64,000 bases of DNA from Bradyrhizobium sp. CCGE-LA001 (GTDB lineage Bacteria; Pseudomonadota; Alphaproteobacteria; Rhizobiales; Xanthobacteraceae): positions 6,937,501-7,001,500 of the forward strand of contig NZ_CP013949.1 of NCBI RefSeq assembly GCF_000296215.2. The letters are read 5' to 3'. The notes under the pieces are model-generated. The model was not told the origin of the DNA. It saw only the letters and a list, made by a program, of their open reading frames with translations, and did not search any database. This document shows, one piece after another, positions 7,728-16,973 of this stretch; position 1 is the stretch's first letter; every line of letters starts with the position of its first letter. The position numbers and the translations under genes were made by a program.

Positions 7728-9868
7728 GTTCCTCAAAAGGTGCCGGGGCACGTGTGAGTCCATCCAAACAGAGCCTTTTTTGGCCGCTGCGGCTGATCGC
7801 CTTCCTGAGCCTCGCGTTACCCGCGGGGACTCTGGCATTTTCAGGTTGGCAGACCTGGCGGTCAATACATGTCCAAGCCCGCGAACGCATCCAAAGCTCT
7901 CTCGACGTGCTCCATGAGCAGACGCAGAAGTCGCTGCAAACGGTCGAGCGATCAATCTCGGAAACCAATGAAGTGCTCCGAGGCATGTCCGACGATGCGA
8001 TCCGCGCCTCGGAATCGGCGCTATATCTCCGACTCAAGCGCACGCAGCAAGCCTTGCCACAGATCGAGTCAATCTGGGCCTTCGATCGGAATGGCTCACC
8101 CTTGGTGTCGAGCACGATCCTGCCTGTTCCACGCAATCTGAACAACTCGGACCGCAGCTACTTCCGTGCCCAGTTGAACTCCTTCGATACCTATGTCAGC
8201 GAGATTCTTCGCGCGCGCGTAGGAACGCAGCGCTTCTTCGTCGTCAGCGGACGACGAACGGGGGAGCCGGCCGCCGGCTTCCATGGCGTGATCGGCATAA
8301 CCGTTTCTCCCGAGAGCTTTTCAGAGTTCTACAGAAAGCTGTCCCGGGGACGAGATGCGTTCGGCCTGGTCCGCTCCGACGGCACGGTGCTCGCCCGCTA
8401 CCCGGAGGGCCGTTTCGAAGACATCCGCGGACCAAACGATATGTCCCGTGCCATGGAAAGAGACCCGGCCGGCGGCTTCCTGGAGACGCAATCACCACTG
8501 GATGGACTGGATCGTGTCATCGGCTATCAGAAGGTCCGCGGCTATGACGTTTATGTAGTCGCCGGGATCGAGAAAGTCGCCATCACCGAGGAATTCTGGC
8601 GCACGACGCTGCTTCAGCTCGCGATCGGCATTCCGATTGCGCTCAGTCTTTTCGCATTGTCGATGTATGCGCTGCGACGTGCCGAGAGCTATCGGGACGA
8701 GGTCGTGCGCCGGGAAGCTGCGGAAGCTGCGCTGAAGCAGGGGCAGCGCCTGGAGGCGCTGGGGCAGCTGACGGGAGGGGTTGCGCACGACTTCAACAAC
8801 CTGCTCATGGTCATTCAGGGCAGCGCGCAGAGAATCAAGCGCACGCTCGTAGAAGACACGCGGCTGACACGATCCCTGCAGGCGATCGAAGAGGCAGTGA
8901 ATCGCGGCAGCACGCTGACGAGGCAGTTGCTGTCCTTCTCGCGCCGGCAGCCTCAAGACGCCGTTGTCGTCGACCTCAAATTTCGGCTTCCGCAAATTCA
9001 GGAGATGCTTCAGGCAAGCCTTCGTGGCGATATCGTCGTGCGAACCGAAATCGCTCCCGATCTGGGACGGGTCAAGATTGACGTCAATGAACTCGAACTG
9101 GCACTGCTCAACCTGGCGGTCAACGCGCGCGACGCGATGTCCGCCGGTGGCCAACTTGTGGTGTCGGCCAGCAACGTCGATGCTGCTCAAGCTCCCTCTG
9201 ACCTGTCCGGCGAGTACGTCGCAATTGCCGTTCAGGACACCGGCTGTGGCATCCCGGAACAGCTTCTGGATCGCGTATTTGAGCCCTTCTTCACGACCAA
9301 GGAGGTGGGAAAGGGAACCGGGCTGGGGCTTTCCCAAGTTTATGGATTTGCCCGGCAGTCCGGCGGGACCGCGACAGTCGAAAGCGCGCAAGGCCAGGGC
9401 ACGCGCGTGACCATCTATCTTCCGAAGACCCTCGACGAAGGCACGTCAGTGAGCCTCGCCGAGACAGCGGAAGAGCTGCGGTTCTCGGGAAAGGTCTTGC
9501 TGGTTGAAGACAATCGCGATGTTTCGGAAGTCACCCGCGGTTTGCTCGAAGACTTGGGGTTCAACGTCGACTTGATCAGTGACGCGGAGAGCGCGCTTCG
9601 GCATCTGCAGACGTCGGATCAGGCCTATCGATTCCTCCTTTCCGACATCGTGATGCCCGGCCACATGAACGGGCTCGAGCTCGCGCGCAGAGTGCGAGGA
9701 TTCGCAAACAAGAGCCTGCCGATCATTCTCGCGACCGGCTACAGCGGGCAGGCGCAGTCTGCCTCCGATGAAGGCTTCCTTCTCCTGCGCAAGCCTTACG
9801 GTATGCTGGAGCTCAGGAAGGCCGTGGCCGCAATTCTGGCTGACTCAACAGCAGCAAGAGTTGCGTAG
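7697..9868 (+). CDS. Hybrid sensor histidine kinase with periplasmic Cache-like sensor
   Basis: A 723-aa membrane sensor kinase. The first transmembrane segment is at about 30-50, followed by a periplasmic PDC/dCache-like sensor (about 55-300) and a second segment at about 303-325. The phospho-acceptor histidine is His364 in the box GVAHDFNNLL. The ATPase domain has the N box at Asn476 (LNLAVNARDAM), DTGCGIPE at 514 and GTGLGLSQVYG. A C-terminal receiver carries VEDNRDV, Asp650 in LLSDIVMPG and LLRKPYG. The ATG at 7697 has an AAGGAAA site; a GTG at 7676 is an alternative. It is divergent from, and overlaps the start of, the binding-protein gene. No separate response regulator is adjacent. Confidence 0.93.
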   Translation: MEPTDDSRVPCSSKGAGARVSPSKQSLFWPLRLIAFLSLALPAGTLAFSGWQTWRSIHVQARERIQSSLDVLHEQTQKSLQTVERSISETNEVLRGMSDDAIRASESALYLRLKRTQQALPQIESIWAFDRNGSPLVSSTILPVPRNLNNSDRSYFRAQLNSFDTYVSEILRARVGTQRFFVVSGRRTGEPAAGFHGVIGITVSPESFSEFYRKLSRGRDAFGLVRSDGTVLARYPEGRFEDIRGPNDMSRAMERDPAGGFLETQSPLDGLDRVIGYQKVRGYDVYVVAGIEKVAITEEFWRTTLLQLAIGIPIALSLFALSMYALRRAESYRDEVVRREAAEAALKQGQRLEALGQLTGGVAHDFNNLLMVIQGSAQRIKRTLVEDTRLTRSLQAIEEAVNRGSTLTRQLLSFSRRQPQDAVVVDLKFRLPQIQEMLQASLRGDIVVRTEIAPDLGRVKIDVNELELALLNLAVNARDAMSAGGQLVVSASNVDAAQAPSDLSGEYVAIAVQDTGCGIPEQLLDRVFEPFFTTKEVGKGTGLGLSQVYGFARQSGGTATVESAQGQGTRVTIYLPKTLDEGTSVSLAETAEELRFSGKVLLVEDNRDVSEVTRGLLEDLGFNVDLISDAESALRHLQTSDQAYRFLLSDIVMPGHMNGLELARRVRGFANKSLPIILATGYSGQAQSASDEGFLLLRKPYGMLELRKAVAAILADSTAARVA

Positions 9869-9881
9869 TCATCGATAGAGA

Positions 9882-10088
9882 TCAGCGCGGCGAGCCTCGC
9901 CCGCGAATCCAGCTCTCGAGTGCGACAGCAGCTTCGGCCTCGCGGGCCTTGCGCAGCAGGAGGTCGCGGTCATGTCCCGGCGACATCGCTTGCGCCTTGG
10001 CTTTGGCGAGGGTAGCGGTCGCAAGCAGGCGCTCGGTCAGGCTCTGCGTTTGCTTGACGCGGCGGCGTTTCTTGGTGCGGTCTTGCAT
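9882..10088 (-). CDS. Small conserved hypothetical protein (basic)
   Basis: A 68-aa protein, very basic at the N-terminus (MQDRTKKRRRVKQ), followed by a predicted helix ending in LLLRKAREAEAAVALESWI. This pattern resembles short hypothetical proteins seen repeatedly in Bradyrhizobium, though I cannot name a domain. The ATG at 10088 follows a GAAGG sequence; a GTG four codons upstream (10100) is possible. It ends 13 bp from the convergent kinase gene. Function unknown. Confidence 0.6.
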   Translation of the reverse strand: MQDRTKKRRRVKQTQSLTERLLATATLAKAKAQAMSPGHDRDLLLRKAREAEAAVALESWIRGRGSPR

Positions 10089-10251
10089 GATCGCCTTCAC
10101 CTTGGAAAATAGTCGTCAGGTACGGCGCCGCATGTCCCGCTGTAGCGGTAAGAACCAGCCCAGACATTTAGATTGTCAAAGAGGACGATCGATTGGATTG
10201 GTCGCCTTGGCGCTCCGCGTGCAGGCACGGTCATGTGCGCGAGATCTTGCA

Positions 10252-10455
10252 TCAACAGGTCAGACCGGCGGCCGCGCCAAGCTCCAGTTCCAGCGGATCG
10301 CGCTCGCCACGCAGGCTGAGACAGAGCAGGTTGAGAGCAACCTGGCGCCTGTTGCGAGGCGTGCGCATCCGGCCCGGCAGGGAGTCGACGACCAGATCGT
10401 AGATCGCCCCGAGCAGCGACAGATCTTCAGGCGCAAGAACGTTTGGTCCGAGCAT
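10252..10455 (-). CDS. Small hypothetical protein
   Basis: A 67-aa frame beginning MLGPNVLAPEDLSLLGAIYD and ending in a segment reading RRQVALNLLCLSLRGERDP. The PED-LL-A-YD start and the R--VA--LL-L--GERD pattern resemble a group of small rhizobial hypothetical proteins, which is the main reason to keep it. No clear ribosome site is seen, and several starts are possible between 10455 and 10500. The function is not known, and it may not be a gene. Confidence 0.4.
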   Translation of the reverse strand: MLGPNVLAPEDLSLLGAIYDLVVDSLPGRMRTPRNRRQVALNLLCLSLRGERDPLELELGAAAGLTC

Positions 10456-10681
10456 CACGATGTTTTCCACTCTTCCCGTGCGATCTCCCACACCCATCAC
10501 AAGACTGGAAAGTGAGCTGTATCATTTGAGACTCTTGCCCTGCTTTTGTAGATCGACCGTTCGCGGCTATTACCTGTGTTAAGAAAAGAGCGCTCTGTTC
10601 CATGCCGAGGAACGATTGCGTCTGCGTTGCCTTGTCTTCCATCCGTCATGTCTGCTCGGGCCGCTATGGAAGGATCAGTCA

Positions 10682-11956
10682 ATGCGCATCCTTCTCGTCG
10701 GGGGCACTGGACTCATCGGATCGGCGATCCACGCCAGGCTGTCCGCCGAAGGACATGACTGCGTCCTGGTGTCGCGCCACGCCGCGGCGGCGCACGATCC
10801 TCGCCACGTCACGCTCGACGTCGCCCGGACCACCGATGCGTCGAAATGGAAGGGCCTCCTTGGCGGCGTAGATGCCGTGATCAATGCGGCGGGTGCGTTG
10901 CAGGGACAGGATATGCAAGGCGTCCATGTCGCCGGCAGCGCGGCGCTCTATGCGGCCTGCGAAAGCGCGGGCGTGCGCCGGGTCATCCTGTTCTCGGCGA
11001 TCGGCAGCAATGTCGATGCACTCAGCGAGTTTTCTCGCACCAAGCGCGCGGGCGAAGCCGCCTTGACGGCGCGGGAGCTCGACTGGGTCGTGCTGCGGCC
11101 TTCCGTCGTGGTCGGCCGGCCAGCCTATGGCGGCAGCGCGCTGCTGCGCGGGCTGGCGGCACTGCCGGTGATGCCGGTGATGCCAGACACGGCGGCAATC
11201 CAGCCGGTGCATCTCGACGACGTCGTCGAAACGGTGCTGTTCTTCCTGCAACCCGGCGCGCCTTCACGGGTCGCGCTGGATCTGGCCGGTCCGCGGCGGA
11301 TCGCCTTCAGCGACGCGGTCGCGCTGTTTCGCGCCTGGCTGCGCTGGAGGCCGGCTTACCGCCTGCAGCTGCCATCCTGGGCGGCTTCGATCGCGTACCG
11401 CGCGGGCGACGTTGCGCAGATGCTGGGATGGCGAACGCCCATCAACGCGACGGCACAGGCGGAAATGCGGCGCGGCGCAACCGGCGACCCCGAGCCTTGG
11501 CGCAACACGACCGGCATTCCACCGCGCGATCTCGAAGCGGCGCTCGCACGCGAGCCTGCCTCGGTGCAGGAGCGCTGGTTTGCACAGCTCTATGCGCTCA
11601 AGCCGCTGATCTTCGGCGTCTTCGGCGCGTTCTGGATCGCCACGGGCATCATTTCGCTGACCGCCGGCTGGAACATCGGCATGTCGTTGCTGCGGGAAGG
11701 CGGGCTACAGGAAAACGTCGCGGCGCTCACCGTGACCGCAGGCGCGCTCGCCGACATCGCCATCGGCCTCGCCATCCTTTACCGGCCTCTAAGCCGCTAC
11801 GGCCTGTGGGCCGCATTGATCATCTCGCTCACCTATGCCGTGATCGGCACCGCCCTGGTGCCGCGGCTGTGGGCTGATCCGCTGGGGCCGATGCTGAAGA
11901 TCTGGCCGGTGATCATGCTCAACCTGGTCGCCATGGCGATCCGGGAGGATCGCTGA
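10682..11956 (+). CDS. SDR-type NAD(P)-binding protein fused to a DoxX-like membrane domain
   Basis: 424 aa in two parts. The N-terminal part (about 1-290) is an extended/atypical short-chain dehydrogenase fold with the dinucleotide motif GGTGLIG at residues 7-13. Its architecture resembles YwnB/NmrA-like epimerases. The C-terminal part (about 305-424) has four hydrophobic segments and matches DoxX-like domains. The start has a GGAAGGA site. Its stop overlaps the start of the DUF2269 gene by one base (TGATG), so the two are translationally coupled. This fusion is often annotated as an oxidoreductase of unknown substrate. Confidence 0.85.
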   Translation: MRILLVGGTGLIGSAIHARLSAEGHDCVLVSRHAAAAHDPRHVTLDVARTTDASKWKGLLGGVDAVINAAGALQGQDMQGVHVAGSAALYAACESAGVRRVILFSAIGSNVDALSEFSRTKRAGEAALTARELDWVVLRPSVVVGRPAYGGSALLRGLAALPVMPVMPDTAAIQPVHLDDVVETVLFFLQPGAPSRVALDLAGPRRIAFSDAVALFRAWLRWRPAYRLQLPSWAASIAYRAGDVAQMLGWRTPINATAQAEMRRGATGDPEPWRNTTGIPPRDLEAALAREPASVQERWFAQLYALKPLIFGVFGAFWIATGIISLTAGWNIGMSLLREGGLQENVAALTVTAGALADIAIGLAILYRPLSRYGLWAALIISLTYAVIGTALVPRLWADPLGPMLKIWPVIMLNLVAMAIREDR

Positions 11957-12435
11957 TGCTCTATTTCCTGGTTAAGATGGCGCACATCATCGGTGCCGCA
12001 GTGCTGCTCGGCACCGGGGCCGGCATCGCCTTCTTCATGCTGGTAGCGCATCTGCGCGGCGACCCGCGCGAGATCGCCGGCGTTGCGCGGACCGTTGTGC
12101 TGGCCGACTTCCTGTTTACGGCGAGTGCCGTGATCCTGCAGCCGATCACCGGGACATGGCTGGCCTGGTCGAGCGGCTATTCCCTCGGCGACGGCTGGGT
12201 GGCGGCGTCCATCGCACTGTATCTCGTGACCGGCGCCTTCTGGCTGCCGGTGGTATGGATGCAGATGCAGATGCGCGATCTCGCCGTCGCAGCGGTTGCG
12301 AGCAACACCAAATTGCCCGTCCGGTATCACCAACTGTTCCGATGGTGGTTCGCCTTCGGCTTTCCGGCGTTCGCGGCCGTGCTGATGATCTTCTGGCTGA
12401 TGATCGCCCGTCCGGCCATTCCATACTGGGATTAG
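11956..12435 (+). CDS. DUF2269 family integral membrane protein
   Basis: 159 aa, with four predicted membrane helices and the family pattern: FLVKMAHIIGAAVLLGTGAG at the N-terminus, RTVVLADFLFTASAVILQP in the middle and the C-terminal WWFAFGFPAFAAVLMIFWLM. Such proteins are often coded next to SDR/DoxX-like proteins. The one-base overlap with the gene upstream supports a shared role at the membrane. No biochemical function is established for the family. Confidence 0.85.
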   Translation: MLYFLVKMAHIIGAAVLLGTGAGIAFFMLVAHLRGDPREIAGVARTVVLADFLFTASAVILQPITGTWLAWSSGYSLGDGWVAASIALYLVTGAFWLPVVWMQMQMRDLAVAAVASNTKLPVRYHQLFRWWFAFGFPAFAAVLMIFWLMIARPAIPYWD

Positions 12436-12445
12436 GTTCGGACTT

Positions 12446-13648
12446 CTATCCCGCCACCTTCACTGGCGCCACATTGATCGCGAGCTTGCCGTAGCGGTCG
12501 GTGAAGGCCTCGGTGTCGATCTCCTCCAGCTTGATCTCGCCGCTCATCACGCCCTGCTTCCAGGCCGCTTGCGCCGGGTCGTTCTGAAATTCCGGCATCA
12601 CCTCGCGGCCGAACAGTTCCAGCGATTCGCAGATGTGCTCGTGGCTGTTCTTGCCGGCCTGGTTGAGCAGGATGACCTGATCGATATGCGAGGACTGGAA
12701 GCGCTTCAGCTTCCTGCGGATGGTCTCGGGCGAGCCGATCAGGCCCCCGCGCAGCGCCGCCTCCTGCGCTTCCGGATTGTCGCGCTTCCATTTGTTGTAC
12801 TCGTCCCACATGTTGACGGTGTAGGGCGCGGGACGCTGGCGGTTCTGCGAGGCGCCGTAGAAGCGCAGCGCGAACTGGAAGAAGGTGGCGCCGTCGGCAC
12901 GCGCACGCGCCTCCTCGTCGGTCTTGGCGCACATGAAGAACGAGACCAGCGCCATGTTCGGATTGATCTGGTAATCCGCGAGCTTGTGCAGCCGCTTCGT
13001 CATCGCGTTGTAATAGGCGTGCACCCATGCATGCGCGGCATCGGCGCTGACGAACTGGAAGCCGAGCGCGCCAAAGCCGTGGCGGCCGGCGCGCTCGATG
13101 GTCGGCAGCTGCGAGCAGGCCATCCACAGCGGCGGATGCGGCTTCTGCACCGGCTTCGGCACCACGTTGCGCAAGGGGATGTCGAAATACTTGCCGTGAT
13201 GCTCGCTGCCGGCGTCCTTGAACATCGGGAAGATCGCAGCGACGGCCTCCTCGAACACCTCCTTCTTGGTCTCCATGTCGCGGCCGAACGGGGTGAGCTC
13301 CGTGATCGAGGCGCTCTCGCCCATGCCGAATTCGCAGCGGCCGTTCGAGAGCAGATCCAGCACCGCGACGCGCTCGGCGACGCGCGCCGGATGATTGGTG
13401 GTGAGCTGGAGGATGCCGTGACCGAGCCGGATATTCTTCGTGCGCTGGCTGGCCGCGGCGAGGAAAGATTCCGGCGAAGGCGAGTGCGAATATTCTTCCA
13501 GGAAATGATGCTCGACGACCCAGGCATGGTCGTAGCCGAGCTTGTCGGCAAGCTCCATCTGCGACAGCGCGTTCTGGTAGAGGGCGAGCTCGTCACCGGC
13601 CACCCAGGGCCGGGGCAATTGCAGCTCATAGAAGATGCCGAACTTCAT
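12446..13648 (-). CDS. LLM-class flavin-dependent oxidoreductase (luciferase-like)
   Basis: A 400-aa bacterial-luciferase-like monooxygenase using reduced flavin. Features are the N-terminal MKFGIFYELQLPRPW strand, the GYDHAWVVEHHFLEEYSHSP segment (characteristic EHHF), TKNIRLGHGILQLTTNHP, and the flavin-site region GSPETIRRKLKRFQ. The start at 13648 follows GGGAGAG and gives the canonical N-terminus. It ends 10 bp from the convergent DUF2269 gene and is divergent from napE. Substrate unknown. Confidence 0.9.
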   Translation of the reverse strand: MKFGIFYELQLPRPWVAGDELALYQNALSQMELADKLGYDHAWVVEHHFLEEYSHSPSPESFLAAASQRTKNIRLGHGILQLTTNHPARVAERVAVLDLLSNGRCEFGMGESASITELTPFGRDMETKKEVFEEAVAAIFPMFKDAGSEHHGKYFDIPLRNVVPKPVQKPHPPLWMACSQLPTIERAGRHGFGALGFQFVSADAAHAWVHAYYNAMTKRLHKLADYQINPNMALVSFFMCAKTDEEARARADGATFFQFALRFYGASQNRQRPAPYTVNMWDEYNKWKRDNPEAQEAALRGGLIGSPETIRRKLKRFQSSHIDQVILLNQAGKNSHEHICESLELFGREVMPEFQNDPAQAAWKQGVMSGEIKLEEIDTEAFTDRYGKLAINVAPVKVAG

Positions 13649-13815
13649 GGCGTCGCTCTCCCGCACTTGTTGTTGTTAAGAACATCTTAGTGCGTGAGGC
13701 GGCGCTGTCTACGCGAACGCAATTCCGTCGCGCGGCAGATCGCTTCTTCCGCCGCGCGTGTGGCAATGAAAGCCCGATACCGGCACGCACTACAGGGTAC
13801 TGCCAACTGGACAGA

Positions 13816-13829
13816 TTGATTCAGATCAA
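13816..13829. promoter_or_regulatory. FNR/FixK2-type box upstream of napE
   Basis: TTGATTCAGATCAA is a perfect inverted repeat (TTGAT-N4-ATCAA), 91 bp upstream of the napE start codon. It matches the FNR/FixK2 consensus TTG-N8-CAA. In Bradyrhizobium the nap operon is known to need FixK2 under low oxygen, so this is the probable activator site. Confidence 0.85.
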
Positions 13830-13919
13830 CGCGTTAGCGGCTCGAACGGATCTAAAGTGCGGCAAGGCAACGGCCCGGATGCCGTCCCTATTCCCAGTAT
13901 CATTTCAGAGAGACCGAAT

Positions 13920-14102
13920 ATGTCGGCCCCTGACGACACGACTTCGCGCGTGCGCCGTAAGCGCATGGAGATTTTCGCCTTCCTGTTCCTGACCGCGGTC
14001 GTGATGCCCGTGCTCGCGGTCGGAACCGTCGGCTCTTATGGGCTCGGCGTCTGGATCTACCAGATGTTTGCCGGACCGCCCGGCCCGCCGCCCCAGCATT
14101 GA
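13920..14102 (+). CDS. napE: NapE, small membrane protein of periplasmic nitrate reductase operon
   Basis: A 60-aa single-span protein. A short charged N-terminus (RVRRKRMEIFAF) leads into one membrane helix (FLTAVVMPVLAVGTVGSYG) and a WIYQMFAGPPGPP tail, matching NapE/TorE-like proteins. It is first in the napEDABC operon, 26 bp before napD. Its exact biochemical role is unsettled. It is transcribed from the FixK2-type box 91 bp upstream. Confidence 0.9.
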   Translation: MSAPDDTTSRVRRKRMEIFAFLFLTAVVMPVLAVGTVGSYGLGVWIYQMFAGPPGPPPQH

Positions 14103-14128
14103 TTCCTCACCAGCGAAGGACAGGCATC

Positions 14129-14443
14129 ATGGCTCACGCCACACTCAATCGCCGCGCCTTGATCACCGGCCGCGTGCTCAGTGCCGATTGCATCATCGCG
14201 CCGCCAGGCGCCGAAATCGCCAGCATCATCGTCCAGGCACGTCCCGAACGTCTCGCCGAGCTCGAAGCCGAGATCACCGCGCTGCCGGGCTGCGAGATCC
14301 ACGGCCGCGATCCGCGCGGCAAGCTCGTCGTCGTGACCGAAGCGCCAGATAGCGGCAGCCTCGGCACCCTGCTCAACACCATCCAGTCGCTGCCGAACGT
14401 CTATTCCGCAGCACTCGTCTTCCACGCCATCGAAACCGCCTAA
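14129..14443 (+). CDS. napD: NapD, chaperone for NapA maturation
   Basis: A 104-aa cytoplasmic NapD-family protein, which binds the twin-arginine signal of NapA and holds export until the molybdenum cofactor is inserted. The family ferredoxin-like fold is suggested by ITGRVLSADCIIA, the ARPERLAELEAEITALPGCEI segment and LNTIQSLPNVYSAALVFH. It lies 26 bp after napE and 16 bp before napA. The ATG at 14129 is chosen from the family N-terminus, since an in-frame upstream start would overlap napE. Confidence 0.93.
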   Translation: MAHATLNRRALITGRVLSADCIIAPPGAEIASIIVQARPERLAELEAEITALPGCEIHGRDPRGKLVVVTEAPDSGSLGTLLNTIQSLPNVYSAALVFHAIETA

Positions 14444-14459
14444 GTCAGGAAGAGCCGTC

Positions 14460-16973
14460 ATGTCATCGCCCAAGCTCGACCGCCGCCAGATGCTCAAGCT
14501 CGAGGCCGCCGCCATCGCGGCCGCCGCCGCGGGCATGCCGGCTCCGGCGCTCGCCGCCAATCTCGTCACCGAGCGCAACAACAGCGAGATGAAGTGGGAC
14601 AAGGCTGCCTGCCGCTTCTGCGGCACCGGCTGCTCGGTGATGGTCGCGACCAAGGACAATCGCGTCGTCGCCACCCATGGCGACATCAAGGCCGAGGTCA
14701 ATCGCGGCCTCAACTGCGTCAAGGGCTACTTCCTCTCCAAGATCATGTACGGCCATGACCGCCTGACCCAGCCGATGTTGCGCAAAACCGGCGGCAAATA
14801 CGACAAGAACGGCGAGTTCACGCCCGTGTCGTGGACCGAAGCCTTCGACATCATGGAACTGAAGTGGAAGGAGGCGATCAAGAAGCGCGGGCCGAACGGC
14901 GTCGCCATGTTCGGCTCCGGCCAGTGGACGATCTGGGAGGGCTATGCCGCCTCGAAGCTGTTCAAGGCCGGCTTCCGCACGAACAACATCGATCCCAATG
15001 CGCGGCACTGCATGGCCTCGGCCGTGGCCGGCATGATGCGCACTTTCGGCATCGACGAGCCGTCCGGCTGCTATGACGACATCGAGGCCACCGACGCCTT
15101 CGTGCTGTGGGGCTCCAACATGGCGGAAATGCACCCCATTCTGTGGACGCGCATCGCCGACCGCCGGCTCTCAGCGCCGCATGTTCGCGTCGCGGTGCTC
15201 TCGACCTTCGAGCACCGCTCGTTCGACCTCGCCGACATCGGCATAGTGTTTGCGCCGCACACCGACCTCTACATCCTCAACGCCATCGCCAACCACATCA
15301 TCAAGACCGGACGGGTCAACAAGGACTTCGTCGCCAAGCATACCGTGTTCAAGCGCGGCCAGACCGACATCGGTTACGGCCTGCGGCCCGAGCATCCGCT
15401 GCAGAAGGCGGCGACGGGTGCGGCGAAGCCCAACGACGCCACCGACATGAGCTATGACGAGTTCGTCAAGTTCGTGTCGGAGTACACGCTGGAGAAGGCA
15501 GCCGAAATGTCGGGCGTGCCGCTCAACCGCCTCACGGCGCTCGCCGAGCTCTACGCCGATCCCAAGACAAAAGTGGTCTCGTTCTGGACCATGGGCTTCA
15601 ACCAGCACACCCGCGGCGTCTGGTGCAACAACCTCGTCTACAACATCCATCTTCTGACCGGGAAGATCTCCTCGCCCGGCAACAGCCCGTTCTCGCTGAC
15701 CGGCCAGCCCTCCGCCTGCGGCACCGCGCGCGAGGTCGGCACCTTCTCGCATCGCCTGCCCGCCGACATGGTCGTGACCAACAAGGCGCATCGCGATCAC
15801 GCCGAGCACATCTGGCAGCTGCCCGAGGGCACCATCCCCGACAAGAACGGGGCGCATGCCGTGCTGCAAAGCCGGATGCTGAAGGACGGCCTGATCAACG
15901 CCTATTGGGTGCAGGTCAACAACAACCTGCAGGCCGGTCCCAACATCAACGAAGAGACCTATCCCGGCTTCCGCAACCCCGACAATTTCATCGTGGTGTC
16001 GGATGCCTATCCGACGGTGACGGCGCTTGCCGCCGACCTCATCCTGCCGACCGCGATGTGGGTCGAGAAGGAAGGCGCTTACGGCAATGCCGAGCGGCGC
16101 ACGCAGTTCTGGCACCAGCTCGTCACCGCGCCGGGCGAGGCCAAATCCGATCTCTGGCAGCTGATGGAATTCTCCAAGCGCTTCAAGATCGAGGAAGTGT
16201 GGCCCGCGGAGCTGATTGCCAAGAAGCCGGACGTGCGTGGCAAGACGCTGTTCGACGTGCTCTACAAGAACGGCCAGATCGACAAGTATCCGACCTCGGA
16301 GATCGAGGCCGGCTACGCCAACGAGGAAGCGAAGGCGTTCGGCTTCTACGTGCAGAAGGGCCTGTTCGAGGAATACGCGCAGTTCGGCCGCGGCCACGGC
16401 CACGACCTCGCGCCGTTCGACACTTACCACCGCGAGCGCGGCCTGCGCTGGCCGGTCGTCAACGGGCAGGAAACGAAGTGGCGCTTTCGCGAGGGCAGCG
16501 ATCCCTACGTCAAGCAGGGCGCCGACGTGCAATTCTACGGCTTCCCGGACGGCAAGGCGCGCGTGTTCGCCCTGCCCTACGAGCCGCCGGCTGAATCGCC
16601 CGACAAGGACTACCCGTTCTGGCTGTCGACCGGCCGCGTGCTGGAGCACTGGCATTCCGGCACCATGACGCGCCGTGTGCCCGAGCTCTACAAGGCCTTC
16701 CCCGAAGCGGTGTGCTTCATGCATCCGGACGACGCGCAGGAAGCCAAGCTCCGCCGCGGGGATGAAGTGAAGGTGGTCTCCCGCCGCGGCTTCATCCGCG
16801 CCCGCGTCGAGACGCGCGGCCGCGACCGGCCGCCGAAGGGCCTCGTGTTCGTGCCGTGGTTCGACGAATCCAAGCTGATCAACAAGGTGACGCTCGACGC
16901 CACCGATCCGATCTCGCTGCAGACCGACTTCAAGAAATGCGCCGTGCGCATCGAGCGGGTGAACCTGTCATGA
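14460..16973 (+). CDS. napA: NapA, periplasmic nitrate reductase catalytic subunit
   Basis: An 837-aa molybdoenzyme that reduces nitrate to nitrite in the periplasm. The N-terminus has a twin-arginine signal (DRRQMLKLEAA). The mature start carries the [4Fe-4S] ligands CRFCGTGC plus the fourth Cys in NRGLNCVKG. The Mo-bis-MGD cysteine lies in ARHCMASAVAG. The length matches the Nap family. It is third in napEDABC; its stop overlaps napB by four bases. Electrons come from NapC through NapB. No defect seen. Confidence 0.98.
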   Translation: MSSPKLDRRQMLKLEAAAIAAAAAGMPAPALAANLVTERNNSEMKWDKAACRFCGTGCSVMVATKDNRVVATHGDIKAEVNRGLNCVKGYFLSKIMYGHDRLTQPMLRKTGGKYDKNGEFTPVSWTEAFDIMELKWKEAIKKRGPNGVAMFGSGQWTIWEGYAASKLFKAGFRTNNIDPNARHCMASAVAGMMRTFGIDEPSGCYDDIEATDAFVLWGSNMAEMHPILWTRIADRRLSAPHVRVAVLSTFEHRSFDLADIGIVFAPHTDLYILNAIANHIIKTGRVNKDFVAKHTVFKRGQTDIGYGLRPEHPLQKAATGAAKPNDATDMSYDEFVKFVSEYTLEKAAEMSGVPLNRLTALAELYADPKTKVVSFWTMGFNQHTRGVWCNNLVYNIHLLTGKISSPGNSPFSLTGQPSACGTAREVGTFSHRLPADMVVTNKAHRDHAEHIWQLPEGTIPDKNGAHAVLQSRMLKDGLINAYWVQVNNNLQAGPNINEETYPGFRNPDNFIVVSDAYPTVTALAADLILPTAMWVEKEGAYGNAERRTQFWHQLVTAPGEAKSDLWQLMEFSKRFKIEEVWPAELIAKKPDVRGKTLFDVLYKNGQIDKYPTSEIEAGYANEEAKAFGFYVQKGLFEEYAQFGRGHGHDLAPFDTYHRERGLRWPVVNGQETKWRFREGSDPYVKQGADVQFYGFPDGKARVFALPYEPPAESPDKDYPFWLSTGRVLEHWHSGTMTRRVPELYKAFPEAVCFMHPDDAQEAKLRRGDEVKVVSRRGFIRARVETRGRDRPPKGLVFVPWFDESKLINKVTLDATDPISLQTDFKKCAVRIERVNLS

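Noticed and set aside
10427..10642. 71-codon open frame on the minus strand before the SDR gene
   Set aside because: It overlaps the better supported small frame at 10252-10455 and has low-complexity polar composition.
15171..16724. 517-codon frame antisense to napA
   Set aside because: A GC-driven shadow of napA, which is complete and has all catalytic motifs.
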